Positions 1-8,810 are shown, numbered from the stretch's first letter. The stretch is 64,000 bases of DNA from Chthoniobacterales bacterium (GCA_039930045.1 JBDSQB010000008.1:1-64000), one strand, 5' to 3'. Notes: generated by a model not told the origin, from the sequence alone. Translations and numbers: made by a program.

Positions 1-1782
1 CTCAACGAGTTTGCGATGCTGTGGCTGCATGTTCCCAGAAAGTAGGGAGTATGGTGGATTGCCAACCACGACAGTGAATTGCTGTTTGCGCTTCACCTCA
101 TTCACTGCTTCCGCTTCATTCGCAAGTGCGTCCCCCCAATCGGCAATGGATAGCTGAATGCTGTCACTTGCGGGTTCAAGGGCATTGGTGAGGTAGACTC
201 TTACCCGCTCCTCTGTACTGAAATGGTAACCGGTCTCGGCGAGCTTGAGGCCGATCTTCATGTGGGAGATGGCGTAGGGGGCCATCATCAGCTCGAAGGC
301 GTGGAGGCGGGGGAGGAGGTGTTGCGGCACATACTCGTTCCACGCGGTGCGCTCTTGGGCATCGGTGAGGCGCTGCTGTTTCCACTTCGCCGCAAGGGTG
401 CGGTGGATGACGTCGATGACTTCGACGAGGAAGGTGGCGGTGCCGGTGGCGGGGTCGAGGATTTGGACGAAGGGTTCGTCCGGGGAGATGGTGCGCTTTT
501 CGCCCGGCTCGTCGGTGAGCGGCGGGAGTTTCAGACCGGGGTGCTTTTTCAGCATCTCGCCCCAGGTGGTGGTGTCGGCGAGTCCGTCGGCGAGTCCGAA
601 CTCGGTTTGCAGGAGTTCGTGGACGCTGCGGACGATGTAGGAGACGACGGGCTGCGGGGTGTAGAAGACGCCACGCTGGATTTTGAGTTTCTTATTATAG
701 GCGCTGAGGAAGTGCTCGTAGAAGTGGATGACGGGGTCTTCGCCGCGGGTCTTGTTGTTGAAATCGGCCAGAATAACCTCCATATGGGTATCCGGACTGG
801 TGAGGAGATCGGTGACATCGCTGACGCCGAGTTCGTCGAAGTCGATTTTGCCTTTTCGGCTTTTCAAGCCCAGGAAGATGCCGAGCATTTCCTTCAGAAA
901 TGGGCTGGTGAAGTAATGCGTCAGGTCTTCTTTGGCAAAAGCCGTTCCTTCACCCACCACGGTGCGACGCGCTGCTAGTGAGAAGAGTCCATAGGCGACC
1001 GTCTGGGCAAACATGTCGGCAAAACCTTCGTCGTCGAGATCGTGAATAAGGCCCGCCTGAAAAGCGATTTGTAGTTTGCGGATTTCGCCAAAGCCGTCCT
1101 CCACGCGCAGAATATCACGGATGCGAGTCCGTAGGTTTCTCGCCAGCTCGGCCAGCGCGATCGCGAGGTCGGAGGATGTCCGAATAACGTGGCGATGACG
1201 CAGAAGGAAAGCGGAACTCCACTCGGCGCGCCAGGATTCGGGGTCAGCTTCGTATTTGGCATGCCAGCGTAGTTTATTGCTGAGGGTCTGCGCGACATAA
1301 TCCATGTGCAGCGGCGTATCGTCCGCGTCCCAGCCGAGCACCCGCAACTCGGTGAGTGCGGAAGTCTCATTTTCCACAAAATGGGCAAAGGTGAGTTCGC
1401 GATTAGCGTCCTCTCCCGTGGCAGAGATGAAGAGAAGGTCCTTCGGCTGCCAAGCGGGTCGTTCGGCCGCATTAGCAGAGGCGCGCTTTTTGAAGACGAG
1501 ATGCCGCAAGATGCGGCGCAAAACAACGATGGGCAGACGTTTTCTGCCAAACTCGACAAAGAAAATGCCCCACGGCTGCGCCTGATGGAGTGGCCGAAGC
1601 TGATGGATGGCTTTGACTTTGACTTCTTCCTCGGCTTTCAACCCCATCTCGGCGGGTTCGTATTCGAAGGTTAGGTCCTCGAATTCAAAGTCTTCTGTCG
1701 GCCAGTCGAGATCGTCCCGGAGATAGTCGATGAGTTCCGGGAAACGGCGGATTTGTTGGAGCTTGTCTGAGGAGATGGACAT
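1..1782 (-). CDS. Type ISP-like N6-adenine DNA methyltransferase (3' end outside window)
   Basis: One uninterrupted reading frame of 594 codons runs leftward to base 1 with no stop, so the C-terminal part is missing. Residues 372-385 carry a GVFYTPQPVVSYIV segment typical of type ISP/IIG enzymes; residues 443-451 read DPATGTATF (AdoMet motif I) and residues 575-578 NPPY (catalytic motif IV), so N6-adenine methylation of DNA is the predicted reaction. The first ~370 residues (for example GIFFVEFGRKRLPIVV near 72-87) match nothing I can name. No helicase motifs are seen; the helicase is the separate gene just upstream, whose stop lies 9 bases before this ATG, so the two are probably co-transcribed. 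The missing C-terminus probably holds the target-recognition domain. Likely role: modification or sensing half of a restriction/defence system. Methyltransferase call strong; subtype and defence role are inference. Confidence 0.88.
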   Translation of the reverse strand, partial: MSISSDKLQQIRRFPELIDYLRDDLDWPTEDFEFEDLTFEYEPAEMGLKAEEEVKVKAIHQLRPLHQAQPWGIFFVEFGRKRLPIVVLRRILRHLVFKKRASANAAERPAWQPKDLLFISATGEDANRELTFAHFVENETSALTELRVLGWDADDTPLHMDYVAQTLSNKLRWHAKYEADPESWRAEWSSAFLLRHRHVIRTSSDLAIALAELARNLRTRIRDILRVEDGFGEIRKLQIAFQAGLIHDLDDEGFADMFAQTVAYGLFSLAARRTVVGEGTAFAKEDLTHYFTSPFLKEMLGIFLGLKSRKGKIDFDELGVSDVTDLLTSPDTHMEVILADFNNKTRGEDPVIHFYEHFLSAYNKKLKIQRGVFYTPQPVVSYIVRSVHELLQTEFGLADGLADTTTWGEMLKKHPGLKLPPLTDEPGEKRTISPDEPFVQILDPATGTATFLVEVIDVIHRTLAAKWKQQRLTDAQERTAWNEYVPQHLLPRLHAFELMMAPYAISHMKIGLKLAETGYHFSTEERVRVYLTNALEPASDSIQLSIADWGDALANEAEAVNEVKRKQQFTVVVGNPPYSLLSGNMQPQHRKLVE

Positions 1783-1791
1783 AGAGATCAG

Positions 1792-4700
1792 TTAATTCAA
1801 TTCCATCCAACACTTAAGCACCGGCGTGATTCCCGGTGGAGCTTGAAGGCTTCGAAGATGGCTCTTCACCAGCTCCTTCTCCACTTTCTTGCGCAGGGTA
1901 GCGAGAGATGTGCGGTCAATGGAGCAGTGGCGCGGAGTTTTTGGCAGACAGCGCACAAAGTCTGCGATGGCCGCCGGTTCGGAGAGCATCTGGTCCCCCG
2001 CCAGATCGCTGCAAACCCAAACAGTAAAACCAGCGGCGTCCGACCAGCGAAGCTCACCACTTTCTCCCGGCACCAAGTCCACATCTGGCCGCGGAATGCG
2101 AAAGCAGAAAAAAACGGCTCGCGTGCCGGTTGTGGGATGCTCTTTTCCTGAAAAAAGTTTGAGAGGTAGCTTGTCGAGAGTGGCGGCAAGCTCCGGGTAA
2201 TCTTTGACGAGTTGATTGTATTCAAGTCGAAGTTGTTCTGTTTCGGATTGGGTGCCGTCGAATTGCTTGTTGAGCTCTTTAGTCACCTCGAAATCGTCGT
2301 CACTTTTCAGCAGCTTGCCGTGTTCGATGCCGAGGGTTTTGGAAATGGTTAGCACCTTTCGGCTCACTCGCTCGTAGATGCCGAGCAGGTCGTTCAGTTC
2401 ATCGGGTGGGAGGAAGTTCCAATAGATGATGCGCCCGCGTTCGCCAGCCAATTCGGGATGAGCGGCATTGATGGCGTCTTCCGTCGCAGGATTCATGCGA
2501 CGATCCACGCGGCCGATCCGCTGCATGAGCCGAACCGGATTCCAGTGTAGATCGTAGTTAATCAACCGGGAAGCGTCCTGAAGGTTGAGGCCTTCTGCGA
2601 GAACGTCCGTGGCGATGAGGATTTGAATCTCCGACCCATCCATTTTACCCGCTGGCACATGGTTATAGAAGGGGGAGAAGCGGTGAATCACCGAACTGCG
2701 CTGGCGTTGCGAGCTACTGCCGTCGATGCGCTCAAGTTGGGTAATACCAGCGTTTTTCAGTTCATCTTCCAGATAACGGGCAGTATCAGCAAATTCAGAG
2801 AAGACCAATACCTTCTGACCAACTGCAGCTTTGTCCGTTTTAAGGAGCTTGATTAGAGCTTTGAGCTTGTCATCACGATCCGGCTTCACGGCGCGGACCA
2901 GTTCGAGGAACTCGGCTAGCTGGTCGAGATCGTCATAAGTATCGTCGATCATTTCATCGACTTTGTAGGTCTTGGGATCGAGCTTTTCGACAGCTTCGAT
3001 CTCTTCCTCACTGACAAAGTCCTCCGGCAACTCGTCTTCCGTCTCTCCGGGAAACAAATCGGGTTGGTGCGCGTGCACGTAATCGATGAGTTGATCGTTT
3101 CGGATTTTCCACTTCGCCAAGCGGTTCTTATCGTGAGCGGAAACCGTATGCGCTTCGATCCACGCCACCAATTTCTTCAACAATCGCCAGCAGGACATTT
3201 CAAAAGCCTTAGCAGAGCTTTCAAAGCGTTTGAGAAATTGAACTCGAATCAGCGCAACCACCTGAGCCTGGCGTCCCGTTTCCAAATTTTCCTCCGTCTC
3301 GGTGTGGAGGTAGCCGAGCGGATAATAGATGGCCAGCGCGAAGAGGGGCTTGGTTTTGCTGAAGGCTTTCTCGACGCTTTCCAGCAGGCGCCCGTAGGTG
3401 ATCTTTAATTTATAAGGTGCAACCCGCGGCGTCTCTCGATGGGGAAACATGATTTCTCCACCTTCTAGCAACCGTTGGCTTTCTTTGACGTAAGAGCGGC
3501 TGCGCTGAACGACAAGGTGCTCAAAGAGGGTCTCCTTCTGGAGTGCGGTCTCCACTGCGGCAATCTCTAACTGCGCTGAGGAATCGACGTTCTGTTGGTT
3601 AAAGAGCTTTTTCTCGAGTGCGACGAAATGGCCGCGGGTGCTGTGAATGCCGAGATTATGGCCATCCTGGGAGAAGTAATTATCGTTGGTCCCGGTCACA
3701 AGACCAAGGATGTGACGGAAATCGTGGACTGAGTTGTTAATCGGAGTGGCCGTAAGGAAATAAAGCTGCTTGGGCCGGCTGCCTGGCTGATGGAGCGCCT
3801 CCTGCAACATGCGGTACCGGGACGGGGCACGATCCCCTTCGCCGGCAATACCTGGATTTCGGAAGTGATGCGCCTCGTCAATGATGATGACATCGGCATC
3901 GCGCAGAATGCGGCGAAGATCACGCGGCCAATTTCCTTTCCGCTGGAGATCGGTGTGGTTACGAACGAGCAAACTAACGAATCCGCTGTTGAGATCGGGT
4001 AAAAGCTGCTCTATGACGGGCTCCCAAACATCTTGCCGAGCTGCCTTCGGCGCGAATAAGACCACGTTCTTTTTTTCTTTGCTAACGAACCGCTCGATCA
4101 GCATCAAGCCCACGTAAGTTTTGCCCAAGCCAACGCCATCGCAAAGAAAAGCACCTCCATAACGGCGAGCTATCTGCACGAGATTTTTATATGCATCCTG
4201 TTGGTATTTAGCGAGTCGTTGAAAGACGACCGACTCTTCGATGTCCCATTCGTCCGGCGTCAATTCGTGACCACTAAAAAATTCATGAAGCGATTTAAAC
4301 CACACTTCAAAGGGAGTATGCGGCGTTGTATGCCGTTCGATTGTGCGGAGAATGTCTGGAGTAATGTCCTCTGAAAGATCCCAATGACGTTCATACCACT
4401 CTTGGAGTAATCCAACTTCTGGCCCGCGTATCTGGACGTTGAGTTCAATATTATCCCACAAGCCCGGAAACGTGAAGTTAGAGGAACCCACTAATCCATA
4501 AGAACCAATTACCGCCGAGCGTCCATGCGTGAGGTAAGCCTTGGCGTGAAATTTTTCCTTCCGATAGACGCGGCATAGAATCTTGCCGGATTTAATAGCG
4601 GCGACGATGGCGGGCACACCTTCCAGAAAGTCATTTTGGATTTTTTCTTTTTCGATACTTTCATCCAACCGATGGCCAATTAGGGAGAGACCTTTCTCAA

Positions 4701-4932
4701 ACGCTCGTTTTGTTCGGTAGGACACCTCATCGCCCAAAAGAATTCGAAATTGCTCGACCAACTGCCACTTATCTTTAAGAGAAAGAAGCGATCCGATCTC
4801 AAAATAGCCCGTGGCAATGTCGATGGCCCTGGCAATTTCGCACCATTCGCTTAGGTAAGTGCCCACTTTCCACTCCGTGTCGCTGTTATCGACAATGAAC
4901 AGCTCGCTGGCAGATTTATTTGTTGCGCTCAT
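1792..4932 (-). CDS. SNF2-type helicase with N-terminal phospholipase D-like domain
   Basis: A 1046-residue protein. Residues ~20-190 form a PLD-like module, with FHAKAYL at 128-134 followed by GSSNF at 149-153, the half-motif used by PLD-type nucleases. A superfamily 2 helicase follows: Walker A GVGLGKT (266-272), Walker B DEAH (352-355), TATPINN (394-400), and QRIGRVDRR in the C-terminal lobe near residue 800. Expected activity is ATP-driven translocation or remodelling on double-stranded DNA, possibly coupled to nucleolytic attack. It lies immediately upstream of the methyltransferase and probably forms its operon. Related PLD, SNF2 and N6-methylase parts occur in DISARM and other defence systems, but the DISARM DrmB (DUF1998) gene is not seen in this window, and PLD and helicase are fused here. 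By eye the 3.9-5 kb stretch is AT-richer than the genes further right, which fits horizontal acquisition. Confidence 0.88.
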   Translation of the reverse strand: MSATNKSASELFIVDNSDTEWKVGTYLSEWCEIARAIDIATGYFEIGSLLSLKDKWQLVEQFRILLGDEVSYRTKRAFEKGLSLIGHRLDESIEKEKIQNDFLEGVPAIVAAIKSGKILCRVYRKEKFHAKAYLTHGRSAVIGSYGLVGSSNFTFPGLWDNIELNVQIRGPEVGLLQEWYERHWDLSEDITPDILRTIERHTTPHTPFEVWFKSLHEFFSGHELTPDEWDIEESVVFQRLAKYQQDAYKNLVQIARRYGGAFLCDGVGLGKTYVGLMLIERFVSKEKKNVVLFAPKAARQDVWEPVIEQLLPDLNSGFVSLLVRNHTDLQRKGNWPRDLRRILRDADVIIIDEAHHFRNPGIAGEGDRAPSRYRMLQEALHQPGSRPKQLYFLTATPINNSVHDFRHILGLVTGTNDNYFSQDGHNLGIHSTRGHFVALEKKLFNQQNVDSSAQLEIAAVETALQKETLFEHLVVQRSRSYVKESQRLLEGGEIMFPHRETPRVAPYKLKITYGRLLESVEKAFSKTKPLFALAIYYPLGYLHTETEENLETGRQAQVVALIRVQFLKRFESSAKAFEMSCWRLLKKLVAWIEAHTVSAHDKNRLAKWKIRNDQLIDYVHAHQPDLFPGETEDELPEDFVSEEEIEAVEKLDPKTYKVDEMIDDTYDDLDQLAEFLELVRAVKPDRDDKLKALIKLLKTDKAAVGQKVLVFSEFADTARYLEDELKNAGITQLERIDGSSSQRQRSSVIHRFSPFYNHVPAGKMDGSEIQILIATDVLAEGLNLQDASRLINYDLHWNPVRLMQRIGRVDRRMNPATEDAINAAHPELAGERGRIIYWNFLPPDELNDLLGIYERVSRKVLTISKTLGIEHGKLLKSDDDFEVTKELNKQFDGTQSETEQLRLEYNQLVKDYPELAATLDKLPLKLFSGKEHPTTGTRAVFFCFRIPRPDVDLVPGESGELRWSDAAGFTVWVCSDLAGDQMLSEPAAIADFVRCLPKTPRHCSIDRTSLATLRKKVEKELVKSHLRSLQAPPGITPVLKCWMELN

Positions 4933-5803
4933 AAACGGGGAAAATCTGACAATTTGATCAAGGTTGCAGCAAGCGCAGGAACGAAAAAATAGGGGTGCGC
5001 ACCATGACCGCGTACAGATTGCCGAATCCCACAGGAAAAGAGAAGAAAATCTAGCCGCTCTTTATGTTTCACCGCTTTTTAAAAAGTTTGTCTTGCATCA
5101 CGAGAAGTTCTCGCTGCCGAGCGTCTATCAATTGGAGCGTGTTCGCAGACTTCTTGACTCTCGGGTCAGGCTGTTGTTGCCGCTGGGCCGGCGGTCAATG
5201 CTGCTGGGTGAGGTGTTTCACTGGCTTGGACAGGGAAAGACGGCTTCCCCAATATTCTTCAAGTCGTTGCAACCATTTGCCGCCGATGGCCGCTCACGCT
5301 CCCACTCGCTCTAACAGCCGGAGCGGTGACGACTGGGGTCGTTGGAGGGATTCCAACGAATCGATCCCGCATTTTCGTCTGGAAAGAAGTCGTTGTGACA
5401 GGGGACGCAGACCCACTGGAGGGAGACAATGGCGCTGCGATTAGCAGCGAAGTCGTTTTGACGGTTGGCAAAGTCATTCCAACGGTCTGCAAAGTCGTTG
5501 CAACAGTCTCAGAAGTGATTTTAACAGTCAGCGATTTCACTTTTTTATTATCAATTATGATACTTGCGAAGCATATTTGAACAATCTAGTGCGGGCATCA
5601 GGCTAAAAACGACCCTTTTGCTCCCAATACTGGCACCAAAGACGTGGTTTTTGCGGTTTTGGAAGGTTTTTTGGGCTTTCTCCCACCGGCACTGCAAAAC
5701 GGGGCGCAGCGGCTGCTAGTTAGTTTCTTGTTGCGAACAATTACGCCAGCAATCGGGGTTAACTCATCCCTGTTCACCCAATGAGGTTAGAAAGAAAAAT
5801 ACC
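4933..5803. other. 871-bp intergenic region, no convincing gene
   Basis: This gap lies between the divergent helicase and FN3 genes. Short open frames exist on both strands, but none has a recognisable domain or start signal. It contains the 21-bp tandem repeats at 5449-5532, looser related pieces near 5251 and 5386, and an AT-rich patch at about 5520-5600 that includes a TATGAT hexamer and may hold promoter activity. The high AT content and repeats resemble a junction of accessory DNA. Confidence 0.5.
5449..5532. repeat. Four degenerate 21-bp tandem repeats
   Basis: Units lie at 5449-5469, 5470-5490, 5491-5511 and 5512-5532, with the shared pattern (G/A)AAGT(C/G)(G/A)TT..(A/G)AC(A/G)GT. A truncated unit lies at about 5386. 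As 21 is a multiple of three, the array stays open in several frames: the plus strand reads heptads of the type EVVLTVG/KVIPTVC/KVVATVS, and the minus strand reads TVATTLQ/TVGMTLP. It is not clear that either is translated. Confidence 0.7.
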
Positions 5804-6421
5804 ATGATAGTAAAACCAGCAATCGGATTCCTAACCAAGGATCCCAATGCCAAGCTCGGTGTTAGCATTGACACCATCACCACAGGCATGACTAACAATC
5901 CCGCGTATCCGGCGACGGATTCCGGCATTGCCGAGGTCATCACGCTGAACACGGAGTTTAAGCAAGCCACGATCGATGCCGTGGGGGGCGGGGTCGTTCT
6001 AACGGCGATCCGTAATACCAAGCGGGCCAACCTGATCAACCGCGTGCGTCTGCTCGCCCTCTATGTCGAGATGACGTGCCAGGGCGACATGGACATTCTG
6101 CTCTCGAGCGGATTCACGGCGCAAAAGACGGACCGCACACCCTCGGCGGTATTGCCTGCACCGCGCGTGCTGAGCATCAAACCCGGAGCGAACTCCGGCA
6201 CGGTGGCGCTCAAGCTCGAGCCACAAGAGGCGCTGATCTATAACTGGCGCTGCTACCTGGCCTCGGCGCCGGGCCAATACACCCTGCTGCCGCAAACCAG
6301 CTCGGCGAATGCGTTGTTTCCGGAATTGACGCCGGGGCTGATGTATTGCTTCCAAGGCAACTCGGTGAACAGCGCCGGAACGAGTGACTGGAGCGTGCCT
6401 TATTCGCAGATCGTGTTGTAA
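5804..6421 (+). CDS. Fibronectin type III domain protein, cytosolic type, function unknown
   Basis: A 205-residue protein without signal peptide or membrane segment. Residues ~1-105 form an alpha-rich N-terminal module containing RNTKRANLINRVRLLALYVE and DMDILLSSGF; residues ~112-205 look like one fibronectin type III fold (PAPRVLSIKPG at the start, YCFQGNSVNSAGTSDWS near the end). Proteins with this arrangement are, as I recall, recurrent in Verrucomicrobiota and Bacteroidota, but no function is established to my knowledge. The gene stands alone, is preceded by the repeat-rich gap and ends at a strong terminator 26 bases past the stop. Several GTTAG/CTAAC pentamers fall in and around it. The ATG has a GAGG about 17 bases upstream, too far for a standard ribosome site. 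Confidence 0.75.
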   Translation: MIVKPAIGFLTKDPNAKLGVSIDTITTGMTNNPAYPATDSGIAEVITLNTEFKQATIDAVGGGVVLTAIRNTKRANLINRVRLLALYVEMTCQGDMDILLSSGFTAQKTDRTPSAVLPAPRVLSIKPGANSGTVALKLEPQEALIYNWRCYLASAPGQYTLLPQTSSANALFPELTPGLMYCFQGNSVNSAGTSDWSVPYSQIVL

Positions 6422-6447
6422 ATGTTAGCAATCACTTCCTCGGAAAA

Positions 6448-6478
6448 GGCGTGTCGATAAAATCGGCACGCCTTTTTT
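6448..6478 (+). terminator. Rho-independent terminator after the FN3 gene
   Basis: An 11-bp stem (6448-6458 with 6462-6472, one G-U pair) closes an AAA loop and is followed directly by six T residues at 6473-6478. It lies 26 bases after the FN3 stop codon and is the best intrinsic terminator in the window. Confidence 0.88.
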
Positions 6479-6522
6479 GTTGGTGTTCTAACATTCCGAC
6501 CGTTCGGAAAGTTTGACAAAGG

Positions 6523-6587
6523 TAGGGACGAGCGGCCCGCTCGTCCGAGAAGCTGACCCAACGGACATGCGAGGCCGCATGTCCCTA
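6523..6587. repeat. Nested palindromes: two hairpins inside a TAGGGAC/GTCCCTA inverted repeat
   Basis: GGACGAGCGG (6526-6535) pairs with CCGCTCGTCC (6537-6546), and GGACATGCG (6563-6571) pairs with CGCATGTCC (6576-6584). Both hairpins are enclosed by TAGGGAC (6523-6529) and GTCCCTA (6581-6587), so the DNA could fold as two separate hairpins or as one larger structure. It resembles a REP/MITE-type element; no open reading frame uses it. Confidence 0.7.
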
Positions 6588-6617
6588 TCTGTCTCAGCGC
6601 ATTAGGATGGCTGTAGT

Positions 6618-6649
6618 CGGCACTGGCTCCATGGGAGCCTAATATGCCG
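6618..6649. repeat. Short inverted repeat in the palindrome island
   Basis: CGGCA (6618-6622) pairs with TGCCG (6645-6649) and, inside, GGCTCC (6625-6630) pairs with GGAGCC (6634-6639) around an ATG loop. This is the third palindrome of the same intergenic island. Confidence 0.5.
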
Positions 6650-6670
6650 CCAAGATAAAAGCGTTGAGCA

Positions 6671-6707
6671 CCGTAGGTGCGACATCGAGAACATGCCGGT
6701 CCTACGG
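6671..6707. repeat. Short inverted repeat CCGTAGG/CCTACGG
   Basis: CCGTAGG at 6671-6677 pairs with CCTACGG at 6701-6707 across a 23-base spacer. It is the fourth palindrome between the FN3 gene and pepF and has no T tract, so it is not an intrinsic terminator. Confidence 0.5.
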
Positions 6708-6798
6708 ACCTGATTTCACTAAACAATTGAATGGCTATAGATAGGTCGACCCGCTGGGTCTAGGGCCAAAATTGTGTCGCGGGTCGAGTAGACATCTC

Positions 6799-6943
6799 GC
6801 CCCTTGTTCCCAAGTTGCACTTGGGGACACACTTGTTTTGGCAGTTGCACTGCCTATGCGTTGGTTTCAAATACAGTAAAATGAGGAGGCAGTGCAACTG
6901 CCGGAACACTGGCATTCCCAAGTGCAACTTGGGAACGAGGGGC
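6799..6943. repeat. 145-bp imperfect hairpin element with 57-bp arms
   Basis: The arms at 6799-6855 and 6887-6943 are inverted copies, nearly identical at both ends and diverging only in the middle of the arms; a 31-base loop separates them. Each arm also contains a smaller palindrome built on CCCAAGTTGCACTTGGG and one on GGCAGTTGCACTGCC. The size, symmetry and intergenic position suit a non-autonomous MITE or a large REP-like element. No transposase, clear target-site duplication or coding capacity was found. Confidence 0.75.
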
Positions 6944-6989
6944 AATGTTAGTCTGCGCGCTCCACGATCTAGTCAGAAGATGTTAGAAG

Positions 6990-8810
6990 CTAGCTCAGCA
7001 GTTCGCGGAGTTCGGTGACTCTCCGTTGGAAGAGTTCGAGCGAGGCGCGGATGGGGACGGGGGTGGACATGTCCACGCCGGCGGCTTGCAGGGTTTCCAA
7101 GGGATACTTCGAGCCGCCGGATTTCAGGAAGCCTAGATAGGACTCTAACTCGGCTGCGCCGCCGGTGAGGACGCGGTCGGCGAGGGCGGTGGCGGCCGAA
7201 AGGCCGGTGGCGTATTTGTAAACGTAGAAGGCGTTGTAGAAATGCGGGATGCGGAGGCATTCGAGTTGCAATTCATTGTCGAGGACGACGCGGGGGCCGA
7301 AGTAGGCGGTGAGCAGTTCTTGATAGACGGCTTTGAAGGTGTCGAGGGTGAGGGCCTCGCCGCTTTCCTCCAAGGCATGGATGGTTTTTTCGAACTCGGC
7401 GAACATGGTCTGTCGAAAGAGGGTGCCGCGGAGGTCGTCGATCTGGCGGTTGATGAGGTAGGCGCGCATCTGGCGGTCGCTGGTGGTGGCGAGCAGATGG
7501 TGGGTGAGCAGGTTTTCGTTAAAGGTGGACGCGACTTCGGCGAGGAAGATGGGGTAGTTGTAATCCTGGTAGGGCTGGGTCTTTTGCGAGAACCAGGTGT
7601 GCATGGAGTGGCCGGCCTCGTGGGCGAGGGTGTAAACGTCGGAGAAGACGTCGGCCTTGTAGTTCATGAGGATGAAGGGCGGGTTGCCATAGCTGCTGGA
7701 GGAAAAAGCGCCGCTGCGTTTCCCCTGGCTTTCGTAGCGGTCGCACCAGCGCTGGCGCAGGCCGGTGGCGAGCGTGTCGCAATACTCGGAGCCGAGGGGC
7801 GCGAGGGCGGCGATGACTTGGTCGATGGCGGCGTCGAAGCTGACATTCGACTCAAACTCGGAGATGAGCGGGACGTAGGTGTCGTAGGCGTGCAGCTCGG
7901 CGAGACCGAGTTTCTCGCGGCGCAAGTCGTAGTAATCGTGCAGCGGGGCGAGGTATTCGCGGACGGTGGAAATGAGGTTGTCGTAAACGGCGACGGGGAT
8001 GGCGTCGTGGAAGAGGGAGGCTTCGAGGGCGGAGGGGTAGTTGCGGGCCTTGGCGTCGAAGACATCGCTGCGGACGGAAGACGCGAGGGTGGAGGCGACG
8101 GTGAATTGGTGGTCGGTAAACTCGGCGTAGAATTGGTGGAAGGCGGTCTTTCTAACCTGCGGATCGGGCGAGATGAGAAATGACGAAAAGCTGCTCTGGG
8201 TGAGCGGACGTTCGCCGCCCTTGGCGTCGCGCAGGGTGCCGAATTTCATATCGACGTTGGTCAGTTGGGAGAAGGTCTCGCTGTGGCCGTGGAGGGCGCT
8301 GCCGGCGAGAGCCATGAGGCGTTCCTCGGACGACGAGAGAGTGTGCGGCTTCATGCGCCGGATGCGCTCGAGGCGGCTGAGCCAGGGCGTGAGTTTTTCA
8401 GCAGAGAGGAATGCAACCCAGGTCTCGTCGGGGATGGCGACGAGCTCGGGGACGACGAAGGCGGCGGATTCGCCGATCTGGGTCCAGAGGTTTTGCAGGC
8501 GGGCGCGGCGGCTGAGGTTGACGTTGTCCGAGCTGTCCTCGCTGGCGCGGAGCATGGAGTAATGGCCGAGGCGCTCGATTTGCAGGTCGAGGGTTTTCTC
8601 AGTTTCGAGAAGGGCGAGGAGCGTTTCCGCCGATTCCCCGACGCGTCCGCGATAGGTCTCAATCGACTGGAACTCGGCCCGGAGTTTCTCAAAGGCGGCT
8701 TCCCAGTCGGAGTCGGTGGGGTAGAGCAGCGCGAGGTTCCAGGTGTCTTCCAAGGCGATGTCGCTGCGCAGCGGAGTGGAATGCGGTTCGTCTTTGTCGA
8801 AGAAAATCAT
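6990..8810 (-). CDS. pepF: Oligoendopeptidase F, M3 family zinc metallopeptidase
   Basis: A 606-residue cytosolic M3B peptidase that cleaves short oligopeptides. The zinc site HEAGH occupies 397-401 in the context TLAHEAGHSMHTWFS, and the third ligand is expected in the FLAEVASTFNE helix about 25 residues later. The long helical N-terminal half is typical of PepF (usual length about 600). There is no signal peptide. The gene is monocistronic as far as can be seen: the palindrome island lies downstream, and the divergent L,D-transpeptidase starts 81 bases from this ATG. The ATG in MIFFDKDEP has no Shine-Dalgarno. Family assignment is firm; substrate preference cannot be read from sequence. Confidence 0.93.
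   Translation of the reverse strand: MIFFDKDEPHSTPLRSDIALEDTWNLALLYPTDSDWEAAFEKLRAEFQSIETYRGRVGESAETLLALLETEKTLDLQIERLGHYSMLRASEDSSDNVNLSRRARLQNLWTQIGESAAFVVPELVAIPDETWVAFLSAEKLTPWLSRLERIRRMKPHTLSSSEERLMALAGSALHGHSETFSQLTNVDMKFGTLRDAKGGERPLTQSSFSSFLISPDPQVRKTAFHQFYAEFTDHQFTVASTLASSVRSDVFDAKARNYPSALEASLFHDAIPVAVYDNLISTVREYLAPLHDYYDLRREKLGLAELHAYDTYVPLISEFESNVSFDAAIDQVIAALAPLGSEYCDTLATGLRQRWCDRYESQGKRSGAFSSSSYGNPPFILMNYKADVFSDVYTLAHEAGHSMHTWFSQKTQPYQDYNYPIFLAEVASTFNENLLTHHLLATTSDRQMRAYLINRQIDDLRGTLFRQTMFAEFEKTIHALEESGEALTLDTFKAVYQELLTAYFGPRVVLDNELQLECLRIPHFYNAFYVYKYATGLSAATALADRVLTGGAAELESYLGFLKSGGSKYPLETLQAAGVDMSTPVPIRASLELFQRRVTELRELLS

Noticed and set aside
223-978. Open frame of 251 codons on the plus strand
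   Set aside because: It is antisense to the methyltransferase frame, which has motifs I and IV; the plus frame has low-complexity Glu/Val/Gly-rich sequence.
5449-5532. CRISPR array
   Set aside because: The units are contiguous 21-bp repeats with no spacers and no cas genes are near.
6799-6943. Insertion sequence
   Set aside because: No transposase frame and only a 31-base loop between the arms; at most a non-autonomous element.
7242-8183. Open frame of 313 codons on the plus strand
   Set aside because: Antisense to pepF, with Gly/Val/Glu-rich composition typical of reverse-strand shadows in GC-rich DNA.
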